Positions 1 through 9,753 are shown, counted from the first letter of the stretch. The stretch is DNA of 64,000 bases from Adhaeribacter radiodurans (GCF_014075995.1 NZ_CP055153.1:2976001-3040000), one strand, 5' to 3'. Numbers and translations are program-made. The notes: a model not told the origin generated them from the letters alone.

Positions 1-99
1 ATAGTTAAGCCTTGAATTCCAGGAAGCACTGGAAGTTGATTTTTAAAATTATAGGAATATAACATGGCCGGAAGTATCGGATAGTGAAAGTTTGGGATA

Positions 100-1428
100 T
101 TAATGAACATGACAGGAATGTTCCGAAGAAACTGGGTTTAGATCGGGGTTTGCCGGATCTACCACGTCGAAGTTAGCCATCATACCGGCGGCATGGTGTT
201 CCAGAATATGACAATGATACATCCAGCGGCCCGGCCGGTTATCGGGTACCCAGGCAATTTTAATTTTTGTTCGGGGGGGTAAATTGTAGGTATCTTTCCA
301 GGCCAAATATTCGAGTGCTTTTCCGTTTTCTTCCAGTACCTGAAAAAAGAACCCGTGTAAGTGAAAAGGATGGTCCATGAGACTCGCGTTATTTACTTCC
401 CAGATTTGCAATTCTCCAACATTAACCGGTTTATCGTTTACGTGCACATCGTTATTTACCAGAAAATCCATTCCATTTTTTAAACTGGGCCCAACCGAAA
501 GTTTTACTTTTCTGGTGATAGAGGCATCTCGAGGTGCGAGTAATTCAATTTTTCTTAAATTTTCCGGGATTACAGCTATGGTAGGCTTCTGTTCTCCTAC
601 CCGAATAGTGGCAAATTGTTGTTGTTTGGGTTTTAAGAAAGTTACCCGGTTGTAAGGCAAAGATTCCAGCGGAATAGTTTCGCCTTCGGCAAATGGTCCG
701 GCAATTATATCGTACCGTTCACCGGGGGTTATTAGCAATTGGGTTACTTTGCGGGATTGTTCCAATAAGCCGCCATCGGTGCTAATAACTTTAAATGCTT
801 TTCCGTTAAGGTGCAAAACAAAATAACGCGCGCTGGCTGCATTAATAAATCTCCATCTTTCCTGCTGCCCAGCCGCCATATCTATAATAGGGTTTTCCTT
901 ACCATTAATCAGGAGGGTGTCGCCTTGGCGGCCATCATGTCTTTCGATAATGCGGGGAATAAACCAACCGGGTTTAGTAAATTCATTTTCTGCCGTAAGT
1001 TTCATGTCATCAATCATAAAAACCTTATCGGCATCCGCCTGTATAATGTCGGTTTCCTCTTCTACTATTAAAGCCCCGTACATGCCCCGCTCCATTTGTT
1101 CGGTTTCGTTGGCATGCGAATGATACCAGAACGTGCCGGCATCGGGTACTATAAACCGGTATTCAAAATCTTCGCCGGGTAAGATAGGTTTCTGCACTTC
1201 GCCGGTACCATCCATAGAAGCGGGCAAACGGATGCCGTGCCAATGAATAAAAGTAGGCTGCTCTAGATTATTGGTAACCTTAACAATTAGCTCCTCTCCT
1301 TTTCGGGCTTTTAAGGTTGGCCCCGGTAGTTGTTGATTAAACCCCCAGGCTTTAATTGTTTTTTCGGTTGAAACTTGCCACTCAAATTCGCTGGCAGTTA
1401 AGTGGTAATAATTCTGATTAGCTTTCAT
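100..1428 (-). CDS. Multicopper oxidase (three-domain, no signal peptide)
   Basis: Multicopper oxidase that would couple one-electron oxidation of a substrate (metal ion or phenol) to reduction of O2 to water. All copper motifs are visible in order: HWHG near residue 63, WYHSH near 101, HPFHLHG near 350 and the C-terminal HCHILEHHAAGMM, which supplies the type 1 Cys and axial Met. At 442 residues it has the usual three-cupredoxin length. No signal peptide or Tat motif is visible, and an in-frame TAA lies 12 nt upstream of the ATG, so a hidden longer N-terminus is excluded. This is unusual because most relatives are exported. The tail ends in a His/Cys-rich SCHVH. A TAACTTTG box about 80 nt upstream suggests its own promoter. 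Substrate cannot be inferred. Confidence 0.92.
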   Translation of the reverse strand: MKANQNYYHLTASEFEWQVSTEKTIKAWGFNQQLPGPTLKARKGEELIVKVTNNLEQPTFIHWHGIRLPASMDGTGEVQKPILPGEDFEYRFIVPDAGTFWYHSHANETEQMERGMYGALIVEEETDIIQADADKVFMIDDMKLTAENEFTKPGWFIPRIIERHDGRQGDTLLINGKENPIIDMAAGQQERWRFINAASARYFVLHLNGKAFKVISTDGGLLEQSRKVTQLLITPGERYDIIAGPFAEGETIPLESLPYNRVTFLKPKQQQFATIRVGEQKPTIAVIPENLRKIELLAPRDASITRKVKLSVGPSLKNGMDFLVNNDVHVNDKPVNVGELQIWEVNNASLMDHPFHLHGFFFQVLEENGKALEYLAWKDTYNLPPRTKIKIAWVPDNRPGRWMYHCHILEHHAAGMMANFDVVDPANPDLNPVSSEHSCHVH

Positions 1429-1503
1429 AATTGGGAAGATTTAAGTAAAAGTTAGTTGGTAGGAGGGTTAAAATTTATAGGTTATTCCCTTTGGAGAACA
1501 AGA

Positions 1504-1511
1504 CAAAGTTA
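1504..1511 (-). promoter_or_regulatory. Putative Bacteroidota -7 promoter box (TAACTTTG)
   Basis: Exact match on the minus strand to the Bacteroidota TAnnTTTG -7 consensus, about 76 nt upstream of the multicopper oxidase start. A convincing -33 element is not obvious, so this rests on one box plus position. Confidence 0.45.
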
Positions 1512-1609
1512 CATTGCCAAGACGCCCTTTTTCTTATATAATTTTATCAACGTTTTATAAAATTACGTTAGAAATTTAATTATATTTAATTGATAATTAG
1601 GCTATTATC

Positions 1610-2425
1610 CTATTCAATTACTAGAGATTTAGAGGAGATAGCACTAGTTGAGAAGAAACCTACTGCGCCATTGCTGATGTTGGTGGGCAGATTGGCCGGA
1701 TTCCGCCCCATTAAACCACCCTGGTTAGCTAAATCGCTCATAGCGGCGTAAAAATCATAGGCTTCTTTGGTAAGCGATAACAGATTTACTTCTAGTTGGT
1801 CGTTCTGGGCAAAAGCAGTAAATAGCTGTAAATCGTCCAGGTAAGAGCCATCGTATAATTTATCTTCGGTTACCAGAATATCACTGGATTGCTGTTGCCG
1901 AAGCTGGCCGTTTACCACTACATATAGTTTATAATAGTTTTTTACCCCAGCTATATCCTGAAAAGCAGTGGAGATATAATACCCTTCTTCGCGGCCATAA
2001 TCGTCGTTTTTACCATCCACATATTCATAAGTTACTTTGTCTAAAGTGGGTACCGAATTCAATACTGAGGTTGCCGTGTACGATTGCCCGTTAGCCAGGA
2101 TGGTAAGCGTATAACTTCGTCCAATTACCCCTTTAAAATCTGTCGCGGGCTTGTACAACCCATTGGTTTCATGGATGAATGGAATAGTATTGCCGGCATT
2201 ATCGGTTATTATTACCTGGGCATCGTTAACGGGAGTGGGTTCTACATTTTTAGCATAGGGTGCCGATAAGGTTAATTTTACCGTGTTTTGGTTAGCCTGG
2301 TCAGTTATAATGGCTTCAACGGCTAGTTTCGGTTCACTTTGTTTCAGGTCCAGGTCTACTACGGTTTCACAACTGGTTAATGCCAGCATCAGAAAACTGA
2401 AAAAGAAAAAAACAAAATTTTTCAT
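1610..2425 (-). CDS. DUF4249-type lipoprotein, partner of the upstream TonB receptor
   Basis: Probable surface or periplasmic lipoprotein of the DUF4249 family, which commonly follows a TonB-dependent receptor in Bacteroidota. The chosen start gives a short Lys-bearing, Phe-rich hydrophobic signal ending in LALTSC (lipobox) followed by ETVVDLDL. A longer in-frame version starting at 2509 would overlap the receptor and bury the signal, so it is rejected. The body, about 270 residues, is beta-rich with Ig-like strands (AEAIITDQ..., DAQVIITDN...). It begins 41 nt after the receptor stop, so the two are likely co-transcribed and act together at the outer membrane. The transported ligand is unknown. 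Confidence 0.82.
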   Translation of the reverse strand: MKNFVFFFFSFLMLALTSCETVVDLDLKQSEPKLAVEAIITDQANQNTVKLTLSAPYAKNVEPTPVNDAQVIITDNAGNTIPFIHETNGLYKPATDFKGVIGRSYTLTILANGQSYTATSVLNSVPTLDKVTYEYVDGKNDDYGREEGYYISTAFQDIAGVKNYYKLYVVVNGQLRQQQSSDILVTEDKLYDGSYLDDLQLFTAFAQNDQLEVNLLSLTKEAYDFYAAMSDLANQGGLMGRNPANLPTNISNGAVGFFSTSAISSKSLVIE

Positions 2426-2465
2426 AGTTGTATTTTGACAATGGGTGATTAAAAAAGAGATAATT

Positions 2466-4793
2466 TTAAAATTTAAAATTGTAGGTAACCGCCTGAATGG
2501 CTGCCCCAATAATGGAGATTTCTTTTGATTCCATCCGGGAAGGTGTTTCTTCGGTTTGGTCTAGTTGAACCGAGAACACGTTCTTGCGACCATAGGCATT
2601 AAATACCGAGAAATTCCAGCTGGATTCGTATTTCTGCCCCGGTTGTTTTTTATTATTTAGGGTTAAAGATAAATCCAGGCGGTGATAATCGCGGAGCCGG
2701 TAACCGTTGCGTTCGGTATAAATGGGTACAATTATATTACCGTTGCGGTAGGAGCCCGAAGGCATGGTTACCACATTGCCACTGCTATACATCTGGTTTG
2801 CCCCGAGGGTTAGACGGTCCGAGATCTGGTAAGACATTACCACCGCCAGGTTGTGCGGCTTATCTTGCCGCACCGGGTAGGCTTTGTCGCTATTAATGCC
2901 TTTTATGGTGCGCTCCGTGTGGGATAAGGTGTAGCTGGCCCAGCCAGTTAAACGGCCGGTTTGTTTTTTAACCATTAATTCCAGGCCATACGCTTTTCCG
3001 GTACCCGTTAAAATTTCGGTTTCCAGGTTATTATTTAATAGCAGTTCGGCGTTATCGCGGAAATCAATTTGGTTTTTCAGGTCTTTGTAATACACTTCCG
3101 CGGAGGCCTCCAAGGTATTTTGGCGGAAATTCCGGAAATAGCCCAGTGCTATTTGGTTGGCCGATTGCGGCTTAATGTATTTGCCCGACGGAATGTACAC
3201 ATCAAACGGCGAGGCCGAAGTAGCATTGGAAGCCAGGTGCAGGTATTGTAGGGTACGGTTGTAAGAAGCTTTTAAGGAGCTGTTCTCGTTTAGCAATAAG
3301 CGGGCAGATAGGCGCGGTTCGAAACCGCCCTGCGTTTTGTAAATGTGGGTGCGGGCGTAAGTAACGGTATCTGTTACGAGTTGGTGGGTAGCATCGTAAT
3401 TCTGTACCCGACCGCCCATATTCTGGAAAAAGGAATACCGCAAACCATACGTAAAAGAAAAATGGGGCGAAATTTCCTGCTCATTGCTCAAATAAAAAGC
3501 ATTTTCCAGGGCATATTTTTCGTCGAGCAAGAGTTCCCTCACTACCGAAGTTTCAGACCGCGGCTGAATGATACCCGGCTTAAAAGTATGGTAAATAGAG
3601 CTAAGACCAAATTTTATGGTATTGCGGTTATTCGGAAAGTAAGAAAAATCAGCTTTTAAATTTACATCCTCAATATTAGACTTCCAGCTAAAAGCCGTGT
3701 TGCCGCTGGGCATACCAATATTGTAGTTAAAGTTGCTGTAAATGGCCGTAAAGTTAGAGAACAGTTTATCGGTGAATAAATGATTCCAACGGGCCGTAGC
3801 GGTTGCATTACCCCAATCCATGCGCATGAGTTCTTTATACTGGAACACATCCCGGCCAAAGTAACCCGAAATAAATAAACGGTCTTTTTTGCCAATTTTA
3901 TAGTTTAACTTAGTGTTAAGGTCGTAGAAGTACAGCTTATTTTTATTAATATTTTCATCGGAGCTTAACTTCAGGAACATATCGGCGTAGGTACGGCGCC
4001 CCGATAGAATAAACGAGCTTTTATCTTTTACAATAGGGCCTTCCAGGGTAAAGCGACTGGCTATGGTGCCTATTCCGCCATATGCATCAAAGTGTTTGTT
4101 GTTGCCTTCTTTCATCCGGATGTCTACCAGAGAAGATAAGCGACCGCCGTATTCGGCCGGGATACCACCTTTGTAAAGTTCTACTTCTTTTATCGCATCG
4201 GCATTAAACACCGAAAAGAAACCCATCAGGTGAGAAGCATTATAAACGGGCGCTTCATCCAGTTGAATTAAATTCTGGTCGATGCTACCGCCCCGCACGT
4301 AGAAACCAGAAGTGCCTTCCCCACCCGATTGTACCCCGGGCAGCATCTGGATGGTTTTCATCACGTCTACTTCCCCCATAAAAGCAGGTAAAGTTTTAAT
4401 AGTTTCCATGGGCAGAACGTCGGTACTCATCTTGTTTTGCTGGACGTTTGCATCTTTTTTGTGACTGGTAATAACTACTTCCTGCAGGGTGGCCGCACTC
4501 GGGGTAAGTTCCAGATTCAAGTTTATATTCTGATTCAGGTAAATGGATTGGGCAATGGCAGTATAACCCAAATAAGAATAAACCAAGGTGTATGGACCGG
4601 CGGGTAAGGTTAAAGAGTAAAAGCCGTAGGTATTCGTAGTGGTTCCGGCTGTACTACCTTGTACGCTAATGGTGGCGCCAACCAGATCTTCCCCGTTCTG
4701 GGTGTCTTTTAAGTTCCCGCTGATGGTATACTTTTGTTGCCCGTACATCACCAGCGGGAAAAAGAGTAAAAATAGGAATACTAATTTTTTCAT
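2466..4793 (-). CDS. TonB-dependent receptor with N-terminal carboxypeptidase-regulatory-like domain
   Basis: Outer-membrane active-transport receptor of 775 residues. In order: signal peptide ending near MYGQQ (residues 1-19), CarboxypepD_reg-like domain (about 22-105, typical GFYSLTLPAG...LGYT pattern), TonB plug (about 120-235, including GFYVRGGSIDQNLIQLDEAP and GGIPAEYGGRLSS), then a 22-strand-type beta barrel ending in aromatic F-K-F. The plug pattern is the one usually found with a DUF4249 partner, which follows directly. A TACCTTTG box about 180 nt upstream suggests a long 5' UTR. Ligand unknown; the neighbouring multicopper oxidase makes a metal or siderophore link possible but unproven. 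Confidence 0.93.
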   Translation of the reverse strand: MKKLVFLFLLFFPLVMYGQQKYTISGNLKDTQNGEDLVGATISVQGSTAGTTTNTYGFYSLTLPAGPYTLVYSYLGYTAIAQSIYLNQNINLNLELTPSAATLQEVVITSHKKDANVQQNKMSTDVLPMETIKTLPAFMGEVDVMKTIQMLPGVQSGGEGTSGFYVRGGSIDQNLIQLDEAPVYNASHLMGFFSVFNADAIKEVELYKGGIPAEYGGRLSSLVDIRMKEGNNKHFDAYGGIGTIASRFTLEGPIVKDKSSFILSGRRTYADMFLKLSSDENINKNKLYFYDLNTKLNYKIGKKDRLFISGYFGRDVFQYKELMRMDWGNATATARWNHLFTDKLFSNFTAIYSNFNYNIGMPSGNTAFSWKSNIEDVNLKADFSYFPNNRNTIKFGLSSIYHTFKPGIIQPRSETSVVRELLLDEKYALENAFYLSNEQEISPHFSFTYGLRYSFFQNMGGRVQNYDATHQLVTDTVTYARTHIYKTQGGFEPRLSARLLLNENSSLKASYNRTLQYLHLASNATSASPFDVYIPSGKYIKPQSANQIALGYFRNFRQNTLEASAEVYYKDLKNQIDFRDNAELLLNNNLETEILTGTGKAYGLELMVKKQTGRLTGWASYTLSHTERTIKGINSDKAYPVRQDKPHNLAVVMSYQISDRLTLGANQMYSSGNVVTMPSGSYRNGNIIVPIYTERNGYRLRDYHRLDLSLTLNNKKQPGQKYESSWNFSVFNAYGRKNVFSVQLDQTEETPSRMESKEISIIGAAIQAVTYNFKF

Positions 4794-5315
4794 AATTTTA
4801 TGGTTTGTGGTTTTAGGATTTTTCTGGTAAGGAATAAGAAAGCTGGCGGCTGTTATATTTGTAAGAACCTATTTGTAGTTCCCAGAGAATAATTGCTGTT
4901 GGCTGCTCTAAGAGAAGCGTTTAAAAAATATTTCCTATTCTTTTTATTAACTACTCTGTTTGAATAGGACAAAGGTACTTTGCTCTTCTGCCCTAGCCTT
5001 TACAAAATTTTAGAGATATTTTATATAATTTTATAGATAAGGAAAGTTGGTAGCAGAGCCTTTCATTTCTATTTGATAAGAATTAGTAAAAGAAAACAGC
5101 TAATAGCCTCCTAAAGGGATGAGAATGGGACTGACCCAGCGCGATGCCACAGATAACCTATAGTAAATACCCGCAAGTGCATATTTAATAATATTCCTTA
5201 TCTCTTCAACGCTGTTTCCTTTAATCCACTCTTTAGCTAAATTTTCATTCTATTCATTGAAATAATGTATCAACTTATTCCAGAAACAAACATTTAAAAA
5301 AAATCTAAAACTACA
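4794..5315. other. Intergenic region with promoter of the TonB/DUF4249 pair
   Basis: No open gene is seen. The left part is the probable 5' UTR and promoter of the TonB receptor; the right part (about 5040-5315) is AT-rich and shows nothing recognisable. Confidence 0.5.
4970..4977 (-). promoter_or_regulatory. Putative Bacteroidota -7 promoter box (TACCTTTG)
   Basis: Exact TAnnTTTG match on the minus strand about 180 nt upstream of the TonB receptor start. A TTTG at 5003-5006 could be the -33 element, although the spacing is longer than usual. Confidence 0.45.
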
Positions 5316-5906
5316 TTAATACATATCTTTTAAGCTTATCCCCATTCCCAATTCAAGAACTGCATTTTCCAAGATCCCAGCTAGGCCATCTTTCAGGGGA
5401 ATGTACAACCGGCTACTAAAAAAATATTTTTTTCGCCCTAGTTTTAAATTATACAGCCAACCATAGTCAGAAGTAAGGCTTTTTGATTTGGTTGTTATTT
5501 GCTCGGGTATTTCTTTATTGTAAAAGGAGCCAGAGAAAGTATTATATTTCACCCCTGCCAGAAAAGAAAAGACATGCGAAGCTTTTCTGGTATTAAAGGA
5601 CGCACCCAGGCCAATTTTTTGATAAAAGGTATAACTATAATTCTTCTTCACATCTGGTACCCAGGCAATTTCACCTTCCGAGGAAAAAGCACTATGAGTG
5701 ATAAAGCTTATTTTTTGTTTTAACCGGTATTGCAGTAAGTTTGATACCTGTACATCCGGGCCACCTATAAAACTATTTAAACGCGTTCCAATGGCAGGTT
5801 CCAAAGTAAAGTGGCGGAAGGGGTATTTTGAACAAGATATATTCGTTTGGGCGAAGCTTAGGTAGCTACTACTCCATAAACAAAGAATTAGGATGTGCTT
5901 ATACAT
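5316..5906 (-). CDS. Small outer-membrane beta-barrel-like protein, hypothetical
   Basis: About 196 residues with a signal peptide (MYKHILILCLWSSSYLSFAQ, cleavage after the AQ) followed by alternating aromatic/polar strands (YSYTFYQKIGLGASF, HVFSFLAGVKYNTF, WLYNLKLGRKKYFFSSRLYIPL), typical of a small outer-membrane barrel. No specific family is recognised. The ATG at 5906 is preferred over an upstream in-frame one at 5945 because it gives a clean signal peptide and starts one nucleotide beyond the stop of the upstream esterase-like gene, suggesting translational coupling. Function unknown; the coupling suggests it works with that lipoprotein hydrolase. Confidence 0.7.
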   Translation of the reverse strand: MYKHILILCLWSSSYLSFAQTNISCSKYPFRHFTLEPAIGTRLNSFIGGPDVQVSNLLQYRLKQKISFITHSAFSSEGEIAWVPDVKKNYSYTFYQKIGLGASFNTRKASHVFSFLAGVKYNTFSGSFYNKEIPEQITTKSKSLTSDYGWLYNLKLGRKKYFFSSRLYIPLKDGLAGILENAVLELGMGISLKDMY

Positions 5907-5907
5907 G

Positions 5908-6699
5908 TTATCTATTTTTATAATAAAAATGAATGGCTTTTTCAATATCTGTATTCTTGGATGCCAGATGACCTTTGCCCGGTACCAGGGAAAATAAAGA
6001 GGTAGTATGAGGGTAAAAATTTACTAATCGCCGGTAAAATAAATCGTTAGCCACTAACAAGTCTTTCTCAGTACTGCCCGCGCCCACAAATACCAATTGC
6101 TTCTTATTTTTTATAGAAGGCCTGATTTGCTGTTCGTATTGGAGAATAATGGAATTATCATAAAATAAGGACGGACTAAGCAAGAGATAATTGCCAAACA
6201 ACTCGTTATGTTTAATAAAAGCATACGCTCCTAACAGCCCCCCATAAGAATGACCAATAATGGTTCTTTGACTGCGCAGCGTATCTGCCCGATAATCCGT
6301 CTGAATGCGGGGAATTAATTCTTCTTTGATAAAGGTTAAAAAAGCCGCGCTCCCTCCTTTTCCATGATGTGTAACAGTTGGGGTATAATCTATATCCCGG
6401 GCATTATCTTTTTTATACCGAATACCTATTACTATTACATTGGACTTATTCAAAGCCGCACTTACTTTTTTTGAGGTTATAGCCACAAAGTCTTCGTCCT
6501 GTTCGGCATCCAGCACATACAGGGTAGCATAGGTATTAGCAGAAAGGGAGTAATCTTCGGGTAAGTGAACAGAAATAGTATAATCCCGGCCAGTATTCGC
6601 CGAAGTAAGGGAAAACGATTCTACTAGGTTTGGATCTATATTTTCTTCTTCACAACTGAAAAGAAATACTAAAACGGAATAGAAAAGAAACTTTTTCAT
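5908..6699 (-). CDS. Esterase D/IroE-like alpha/beta-hydrolase lipoprotein
   Basis: Predicted lipoprotein serine hydrolase of about 263 residues. The start at 6699 gives MKKFLFYSVLVFLFSCEEE, a lipoprotein signal with a Cys after LFS; an in-frame ATG at 6750 only adds a non-signal leader. The nucleophile elbow GHSYGG is clear in mid-protein, and GKGH near the C-terminus supplies the likely catalytic His. The fold matches the putative-esterase family that includes siderophore esterases (IroE/BesA-like) and esterase D. Substrate is not deducible. It is coupled to the downstream barrel protein. Confidence 0.82.
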   Translation of the reverse strand: MKKFLFYSVLVFLFSCEEENIDPNLVESFSLTSANTGRDYTISVHLPEDYSLSANTYATLYVLDAEQDEDFVAITSKKVSAALNKSNVIVIGIRYKKDNARDIDYTPTVTHHGKGGSAAFLTFIKEELIPRIQTDYRADTLRSQRTIIGHSYGGLLGAYAFIKHNELFGNYLLLSPSLFYDNSIILQYEQQIRPSIKNKKQLVFVGAGSTEKDLLVANDLFYRRLVNFYPHTTSLFSLVPGKGHLASKNTDIEKAIHFYYKNR

Positions 6700-6797
6700 C
6701 TTGCATAATTGATTTTTGATTTTTATAATTCTAATAGATAGGAGACTCACAATCGATTAACCTGATCTGAATCTTTTTTGGGCAAAGCCGTTGCCAG

Positions 6798-6825
6798 CCC
6801 TTACTGCTGCCAGCAGCAGTAAGGG
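6798..6825. terminator. Strong hairpin between GlxA-type regulator and esterase gene
   Basis: A perfect 12-bp inverted repeat (CCCTTACTGCTG / CAGCAGTAAGGG) with a 4-nt loop lies 37 nt after the regulator stop. No T-tract follows on the minus strand, so it may be a terminator or an RNA-stability hairpin. Confidence 0.5.
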
Positions 6826-6861
6826 GAACAGAAGAACCAGGTTATTGAGGAGGGAAATGGC

Positions 6862-7779
6862 TTAATTAATAGCCTTTAATAGTTTTTGCAATTGCCGGGC
6901 AGTTTTAAAACCACACTGGGCGGCCACGTAGTCTACGGTATAATAAGGATTATTTAAAAATGTTTTTGCTTTTTCTACCCGGAGGTGGGTCAGGTATTCC
7001 AATATAGTAATGCCCGTTTTTTCTTTGAAAACCCGGCTTAAGTTGCGGGGGCTCATGGCAACCAGGGAAGCTAAATTTTCAATCCGGTTATCTCCGGCTA
7101 AGTTATTAATTAAGTGGTCCTGTACTTCGTGAATGTGGGGATTAAGGTGGTTGCGATAATCCAGGTAAATGCTTTCTTGTTTGTGTTTTTGACTCCGGCG
7201 CTGATAGACGACCAAACCTCGGGCAATTTGGTGGGTAAAAAAAGCTCCTTTCAGGTCCTCTAAAACCGATAGGGCCAGATCAATGCCGGCGCTTATTCCG
7301 GCACTGGTGTAAATATTATCTTGCTTAACGTATAAGGTATCGCCAATAACTTTTGCCTGAGGAAAGCGTGCTTGCAAATCCTTTACACGGCGCCAATGAG
7401 TGGTACATTCGCGGTTGTTCAATAATCCGGCTTCGCCTAAAATATAAGCAGCATTGCAAACCGAACAAACAGTAACCTGTTTATCAGCACAGGCCTTCAC
7501 CCAGGAAAAAAAATCTACTTCTGCTTTAAATTCAGCACTGTTTAGGTAATCAAATTCCATACCCGGAATAAAAAGGAAATCTTCTTGCTGTAAGTAAGCT
7601 TCTATATAAGGTAATACCTTTCCCATGGGTAATCCCGCACTGCTTACATTTTCAGGTTGGTAGGAGTAGAATTCTAAACTTACCTCCAGGCCATAAGCCT
7701 TGGCTTCGGTAAAAACCTGGAGGGGACCCGCCAAATCCAACAATTCTACGCAGGGAGGAATTATAAAAGCTATTTTCAC
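6862..7779 (-). CDS. GlxA-family transcriptional regulator (DJ-1/PfpI plus AraC HTH)
   Basis: A 305-residue regulator. The N-terminal DJ-1/PfpI-like domain (about 1-180) has the class I amidotransferase-like elbow VCSVCNAAYILGEAGLL and the usual TTHW motif. The C-terminal AraC-type domain (about 210-305) carries two HTHs (IENLASLVAMSPRNLSRVFKEK and VDYVAAQCGFKTARQLQKLL). Members sense small metabolites or amine/nitrogen compounds and activate nearby genes. The membrane-anchored DJ-1 protein just upstream, same strand with a 130-nt gap, is a natural partner or target. Confidence 0.9.
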   Translation of the reverse strand: MKIAFIIPPCVELLDLAGPLQVFTEAKAYGLEVSLEFYSYQPENVSSAGLPMGKVLPYIEAYLQQEDFLFIPGMEFDYLNSAEFKAEVDFFSWVKACADKQVTVCSVCNAAYILGEAGLLNNRECTTHWRRVKDLQARFPQAKVIGDTLYVKQDNIYTSAGISAGIDLALSVLEDLKGAFFTHQIARGLVVYQRRSQKHKQESIYLDYRNHLNPHIHEVQDHLINNLAGDNRIENLASLVAMSPRNLSRVFKEKTGITILEYLTHLRVEKAKTFLNNPYYTVDYVAAQCGFKTARQLQKLLKAIN

Positions 7780-7909
7780 AGTTGTAAGCGATTAGTTGAA
7801 GAATAATGATGGGTATAAAGCCTTCTTTAAAGCATCAATAAAAGATACTTTTTGGTAAAGAAAGAGGTTAATTTACTTTTGAAAGTATGGTTTTAGTAAA
7901 TTTCTCTTC

Positions 7910-9094
7910 TTAATTATAATCTAACATGAGCTTAACCGATTTTTGAAAATTGGAGCCATACTGCCTTTTAATCCGGTCCAGGCAAACAAGAAAAGGATAT
8001 TGTAACGATTCTCTTTGATACATAACCAACTCTTTGTGGGCGATTAAGCTAGCCGCCTTTCTGGAAAAATTTTCCGGTCTTAAAACATGCAATTCGTCTA
8101 AGGTTTTTACTGGTAAATTGGCGGTAGGCAGTAAAGTTAAACCATACTGCGACGTTACCGATGTACCATTTAGAACAAAAGTATTCAGGGAAGCCGGAAA
8201 AGTGCGGGTATAGGTATCTAACACCGAAGCCAATTCAAATTCATTGATACTATCCTGCAAGAGAACACCCAAATTCTTGTCTTTTTTGAATAACACCTTT
8301 TTTGCAATAGTAAGAACGGCGGAAGTATTGAATGGTAAATTTTGGTGAATGGTTTTAATTTCCGCATGCGGATAATGCACTTGTTTCATTACTTTTTCCA
8401 TTACCGATTTCCCAAATACTTCTTCAATAACCGCTAAACTTCCTTCGGTAGCATTGGATACGCCGGCGGTGCTGTACAGATTATTACTTTTGGTGTAACT
8501 TACCTGCTGAACCCAATTACCCTTTGGGTAAAGTTTTTTGGCCTTGTTCCAATCGCTGGAATGAGTGGTTATTGGTTTGCCATCGTACAAACTGGTTGCC
8601 GCAGCCGTTACGGAGCCGTCGCATACAGCTAGAATAATGTTATCGCCGGTATATTGTTGCTTTATCCAGGCTACTGTGGTGGGGTTTGGGGGTGTTTTAA
8701 GATAAACGGTTTGGTTCGGAATAACAATTACATCTGATTTCAGGCGCAAGGAATCTATTTCGGAAAAGGAGAAATGGGGAAGAATAAAAAGACTATTTAC
8801 TAATAAAATAGGCGCTTTTCTCTCGGATACAACGTAAACATTTGCTTTTTCAGTCGCATTAAATAAATAGTAGGGCGCCATTAGGTCAAACATCTCCGTT
8901 CCGTTATTCTCCGCTACAATAAATACGGTCTTTTTTTCTTTATCAAAAGTTGGGTGCGACCAGGGCATGTTATTTTTGCCGGTATAAACTTTTAAACCTT
9001 GGGCAATAACCGGTTGCAGGGCCAGGTAGCCCAAGAAGCTAAGCACCAAAAGGCTGGTGATAATAGAGAACACGATTGTCTTTGTCTTTTTCAT
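7910..9094 (-). CDS. Membrane-anchored tandem DJ-1/PfpI-like protein
   Basis: A 394-residue protein with one N-terminal transmembrane or uncleaved signal segment (about 7-31), placing the rest in the periplasm. Residues about 55-235 form a DJ-1/PfpI domain: EMFDLMAPYYLF at the start, AVCDGSVTAAA as the nucleophile elbow with its Cys, TTHSSDW and YSTAGVSNATE. Residues about 275-345 look like the first half of a second DJ-1 domain (LGVLLQDSINEFELASVLD, then YGLTLLPTA) but no Cys elbow follows, so the second copy appears truncated and non-catalytic. It sits directly upstream of the GlxA-type regulator. It could be a periplasmic sensor or deglycase-like enzyme; which one is unknown. Confidence 0.78.
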   Translation of the reverse strand: MKKTKTIVFSIITSLLVLSFLGYLALQPVIAQGLKVYTGKNNMPWSHPTFDKEKKTVFIVAENNGTEMFDLMAPYYLFNATEKANVYVVSERKAPILLVNSLFILPHFSFSEIDSLRLKSDVIVIPNQTVYLKTPPNPTTVAWIKQQYTGDNIILAVCDGSVTAAATSLYDGKPITTHSSDWNKAKKLYPKGNWVQQVSYTKSNNLYSTAGVSNATEGSLAVIEEVFGKSVMEKVMKQVHYPHAEIKTIHQNLPFNTSAVLTIAKKVLFKKDKNLGVLLQDSINEFELASVLDTYTRTFPASLNTFVLNGTSVTSQYGLTLLPTANLPVKTLDELHVLRPENFSRKAASLIAHKELVMYQRESLQYPFLVCLDRIKRQYGSNFQKSVKLMLDYN

Positions 9095-9753
9095 TTGTTT
9101 ATTGGATTTAAGGTTACACGATTAGAACTCGAGGGATGAAAAAGTAGATTAACTTATTCGTTTTCATCACGTTGTAAAATTAAACCCTGAAAGAGGAGTT
9201 TGAAAGGACAGGTTAGCGTCCATTTCGGACAAATAATTGTATGAAAGAGGACATGGGATGCTACTTTGCTTTTACTTACAATTAAGTTAGGCTCTGAAGG
9301 TTATAATTATTAAAAATAGAAAGGCACAATTTCCTTATTCTGAAAAAGACAATAGCTGTTGGAATGAAAATTAGGTAAAGAAGCAGAAATACTTCCCTTT
9401 ACAAATAATAAGTGATAATTGGTATAGAAGCAACCGTTAATTAGTATATAGATAGCTGTTTCTATTCATACCTATATTGTACTAGCCGAGTTGTAGGTCG
9501 GGTATTCTTAGGTTATTGTTCAGAAAAATTGGCTGCATGTCTATCTCCTACCTGGCTAACCAGGTTCCATAATAGCTTTGTAAATAAGGCCCTGTTTAAT
9601 AGATTTGCTTAGGCTTTAACCGACATTGTATAAAATAGCTTCAGGCACCTTGGCCTCCTCGAAAGCAAAAATCCGCATGTAACATTGGTAGTTCAAGCTT
9701 TTAGTAAATTTTTATCTTAAACTTAAGGGAGCGTGCATACTTTTTTAATGCTT
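9095..9753. other. Intergenic, nothing recognised
   Basis: About 660 nt with no credible open frame, no strong hairpin and no recognisable remnant by eye on either strand. Confidence 0.5.
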
